Shown one piece after another: positions 62,451-64,000 of a stretch of 64,000 nt of DNA. Source of the stretch: Acuticoccus sediminis (GTDB lineage Bacteria; Pseudomonadota; Alphaproteobacteria; Rhizobiales; Amorphaceae); NCBI RefSeq assembly GCF_003258595.1, contig NZ_QHHQ01000006.1, positions 248,001-312,000 on the forward strand, read 5' to 3'. The translations under genes and the position numbers were made by a program. Each line of letters begins with the position of its first letter. The stretch's first letter is position 1. The notes under the pieces are model-generated. The model saw nothing but the letters and a program-made list of their open reading frames with translations. It was not told the origin of the DNA and searched no databases.

Positions 62451-63521
62451 GTGGACGTCCTGACCCTGCACATCGGCCACATGAAGACCGGCACGACGTC
62501 CCTTCAGGCCACCTTTCGCGACAATGCCGCGACGCTGGCCGCGCACGGGCTGTACTATTACGGCAAGACGCGCACGAACCACGCCCTCGTCCGACCCTTC
62601 TCGAAGCGCACCAAGGCGCGCAACGAGTCCAAGTTCCTGAAGGAGTACCGCAACGAGGCGAAGGCGAACCGGCTGCCGCAGGGGCTGATCAGCTCGGAGA
62701 CGCTGCTGCGGCTCGCCCCGGACGAGATCGAGGCCTGCCTCGCGTCGATGCGCGACATCGCCGGACGGGTCCAGGTGCTGATCTACGTGCGCGAGCCGGT
62801 GGCGCTGGCGATCAGCGCGGCGCACCAGGGGGTGCGCTCTGGGCGTCCGCTCGCCGAGATCGAGGCGCAGCCGCGCATCCTCAACCTGACGCAGATCATC
62901 ACCCGCTGGCGCAGCGCGGTGGGCAAGGAGAACATGATCGTGCGTCCCTTCGACCGGGCGCAGCTCGCCAACGGCGACGTGATCGACGACGCGCTCAGCG
63001 TCCTCGGCTGCGCGTCGGCAGGCCCGGCGCTCCAGCGGCAGGCGGTGAACGAAGGGCTCTCCGTCCTCGGCATCCACATGCTGGACCGGGCGATGGCGCG
63101 GATGCCGGACCGCAAGATGCCGTACGACCAGCAGCGCGCCTTCAACTTCATCAAGGGCCCGCGCTACGTGCTGCCGGAGGCCGCGCTCGACCGGGTGCGC
63201 AAGCGCTCCGCGCCGCATGTCGCCTTCCTGCGCGAGGAGTTCGGCATCGAGCTGCCGCCGTCGACGGAGCGGCCGAGCGCGCCTCTGGCGCTGTCGGAGG
63301 CCGAGCTCGCCTCGCTCGCGGAGGTCTTCCACGAGATCAACGCCTTCGCCTACCGGCTCGACCGGTCGGCGCTGGGCCGTGTGCTCGGCACGCGGATGCC
63401 CTACTCGAACCGCTTCAAGGACGAGGATCATCCGCTGCGGGCCAAGCTCGCCAAGCTCGGCGTTCTCGACGAGCTCGCCGCGCAGGTGGCGACCGACGAG
63501 GACGACGCCGAGGCCGAATAA
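62451..63521 (+). CDS. Sulfotransferase-like protein
   Basis: A ~356-aa protein with a PAPS-type sulfotransferase signature close to the N-terminus: LHIGHMKTGTTSLQ (5'-phosphosulfate loop), and a YVREPVALAISAAHQGVRSG segment matching the 3'-phosphate-binding Arg/Ser region. The fold would be P-loop-like, transferring sulfate to a glycan or lipid. GTG at 62451 is chosen because it begins right before the TLHIGHMKTG strand; in-frame sequence upstream is poor. Acceptor unknown. Located between uvrA and ssb, which are often adjacent in this group. Confidence 0.75.
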   Translation: MDVLTLHIGHMKTGTTSLQATFRDNAATLAAHGLYYYGKTRTNHALVRPFSKRTKARNESKFLKEYRNEAKANRLPQGLISSETLLRLAPDEIEACLASMRDIAGRVQVLIYVREPVALAISAAHQGVRSGRPLAEIEAQPRILNLTQIITRWRSAVGKENMIVRPFDRAQLANGDVIDDALSVLGCASAGPALQRQAVNEGLSVLGIHMLDRAMARMPDRKMPYDQQRAFNFIKGPRYVLPEAALDRVRKRSAPHVAFLREEFGIELPPSTERPSAPLALSEAELASLAEVFHEINAFAYRLDRSALGRVLGTRMPYSNRFKDEDHPLRAKLAKLGVLDELAAQVATDEDDAEAE

Positions 63522-63641
63522 GGCTCTCGGCTGGGGATGTATGCTGCGTGACGGACGGTCCACTGTGGACCAATTCACCGTCGCGCTTTCTGATTCGCCG
63601 CGGTGCGCTAGGGTGCGCGCCCGAAGACTGGAGGGACCGGC

Positions 63642-64000
63642 ATGGCTGGGAGCGTCAACAAGGTGATCCTGATCGGCAATCTGGGGGCCGATCCGGAAAT
63701 CCGTCGGACACAGGACGGCCGTCCGATCGCCAACCTGCGCGTCGCGACGTCCCGGACCTGGCGCGACCGCGGGACCGGCGAGCGACGTGAGAAGACCGAG
63801 TGGCACCGCGTGGTGGTGTTCTCGGAAGGCCTCTGCCGCGTGGTCGAGCAGTACATGAAGAAGGGGATGAAGCTCTACATCGAGGGTGAGCTTCAGACCC
63901 GCGAGTGGGAAGACCAGCAGGGCCAGAAGCGCTACACGACCGAGGTCGCGATCCAGAACTTCGGCGGCACCATCGAGATGCTGGACAGTCGCGGCGGTGG
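63642..64000 (+). CDS. ssb: Single-stranded DNA-binding protein (3' end outside window)
   Basis: The N-terminal 119 codons of SSB. The OB fold is complete in its key parts: MAGSVNKVILIGNLGADPEIRR, RTWRDRGTGERREKTEWHRVVVF and YIEGELQTREW. The C-terminal Gly-rich linker and acidic tip are beyond the window. SSB coats single-stranded DNA in replication and repair. ATG at 63642 with GGAG upstream. I see no GTTC-N7-GTTC (alphaproteobacterial LexA) site upstream. Confidence 0.95.
   Translation, partial: MAGSVNKVILIGNLGADPEIRRTQDGRPIANLRVATSRTWRDRGTGERREKTEWHRVVVFSEGLCRVVEQYMKKGMKLYIEGELQTREWEDQQGQKRYTTEVAIQNFGGTIEMLDSRGG

Overview
The window is GC-rich alphaproteobacterial DNA, most likely from a member of the Hyphomicrobiales (Rhizobiales); the family cannot be fixed from sequence alone. 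The main reason is gene order. On the minus strand, dnaB, alr, radA, cvpA and purF, and then rpsF-rpsR-rplI, lie next to the plus-strand block fabD-fabG-acpP-fabF-mltG-yicC-gmk, an arrangement familiar from that order. The RDRPD-repeat tail on ribosomal protein S6, many GTG/TTG starts and many 1-4 nt stop/start overlaps fit the same picture. I saw no rRNA or tRNA gene, insertion sequence or CRISPR array.

Layout. 1-18.7 kb is conserved core: an SDR dehydrogenase (cut by the window edge), purine synthesis (purF), cvpA, DNA repair (radA), alanine racemase, replicative helicase, cyclopropane fatty acid synthase with a TPR methyltransferase, three ribosomal proteins, type II fatty acid synthesis, peptidoglycan glycosyltransferase MltG, the YicC RNase and guanylate kinase. 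18.7-59.3 kb is an accessory block. 59.4-64 kb returns to core: uvrA and ssb, with a sulfotransferase-like gene between them.

The accessory block has five parts. (a) 18.7-25.2 kb: an XRE-cupin regulator, a 27-nt palindrome, a GlxB/GlxC/GlxD three-gene split glutamate synthase-like enzyme, a GlnT/GmaS-type glutamine synthetase-like ligase and a DadA-like amine oxidase, which suggests amine or N-methyl-glutamate type nitrogen metabolism. (b) 25.3-37.1 kb: a cytosine-deaminase-like amidohydrolase, a cupin, an HpaB/HpaC-type two-component flavin monooxygenase and a MarR regulator on the minus strand. Divergent to these are a hydroxycinnamoyl-CoA hydratase/lyase-like enzyme, an acyl-CoA dehydrogenase, a TctC receptor, a TctA-TctB fusion, an alpha/beta hydrolase and a class III CoA-transferase. 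Together they look like uptake and CoA-dependent side-chain shortening of a phenylpropanoid-like acid. (c) 37.2-43.5 kb: a complete Liv-type ABC importer, a DUF2848 protein and a GntR/FCD regulator, with a perfect 28-nt palindrome in the divergent promoter region. (d) 43.5-45.5 kb: a PHB depolymerase and a glutathione S-transferase.

(e) 45.8-59.1 kb is the most interesting part: a heme-acquisition locus. It encodes an IsdG-type heme-degrading monooxygenase (N6/W67/H77 preserved) and an operon of two secreted proteins, each with an N-terminal HasA-like hemophore domain fused to C-terminal RTX calcium-binding repeats. These flank a TonB-dependent receptor with the FRxP/His/NPNL signature of heme receptors. 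The first hemophore keeps both heme-binding loops (His34 and Tyr74/His85); the second keeps only the Tyr65/His70 loop. Convergent to it is a four-gene operon (Cys-rich secreted protein, membrane fusion protein, FtsX-type permease, ATPase) resembling DevBCA/MacAB/HrtAB exporters. Farther upstream a two-component system is transcribed divergently from a small secreted protein. The HasA-RTX fusion pair is the best candidate for a little-described system here.
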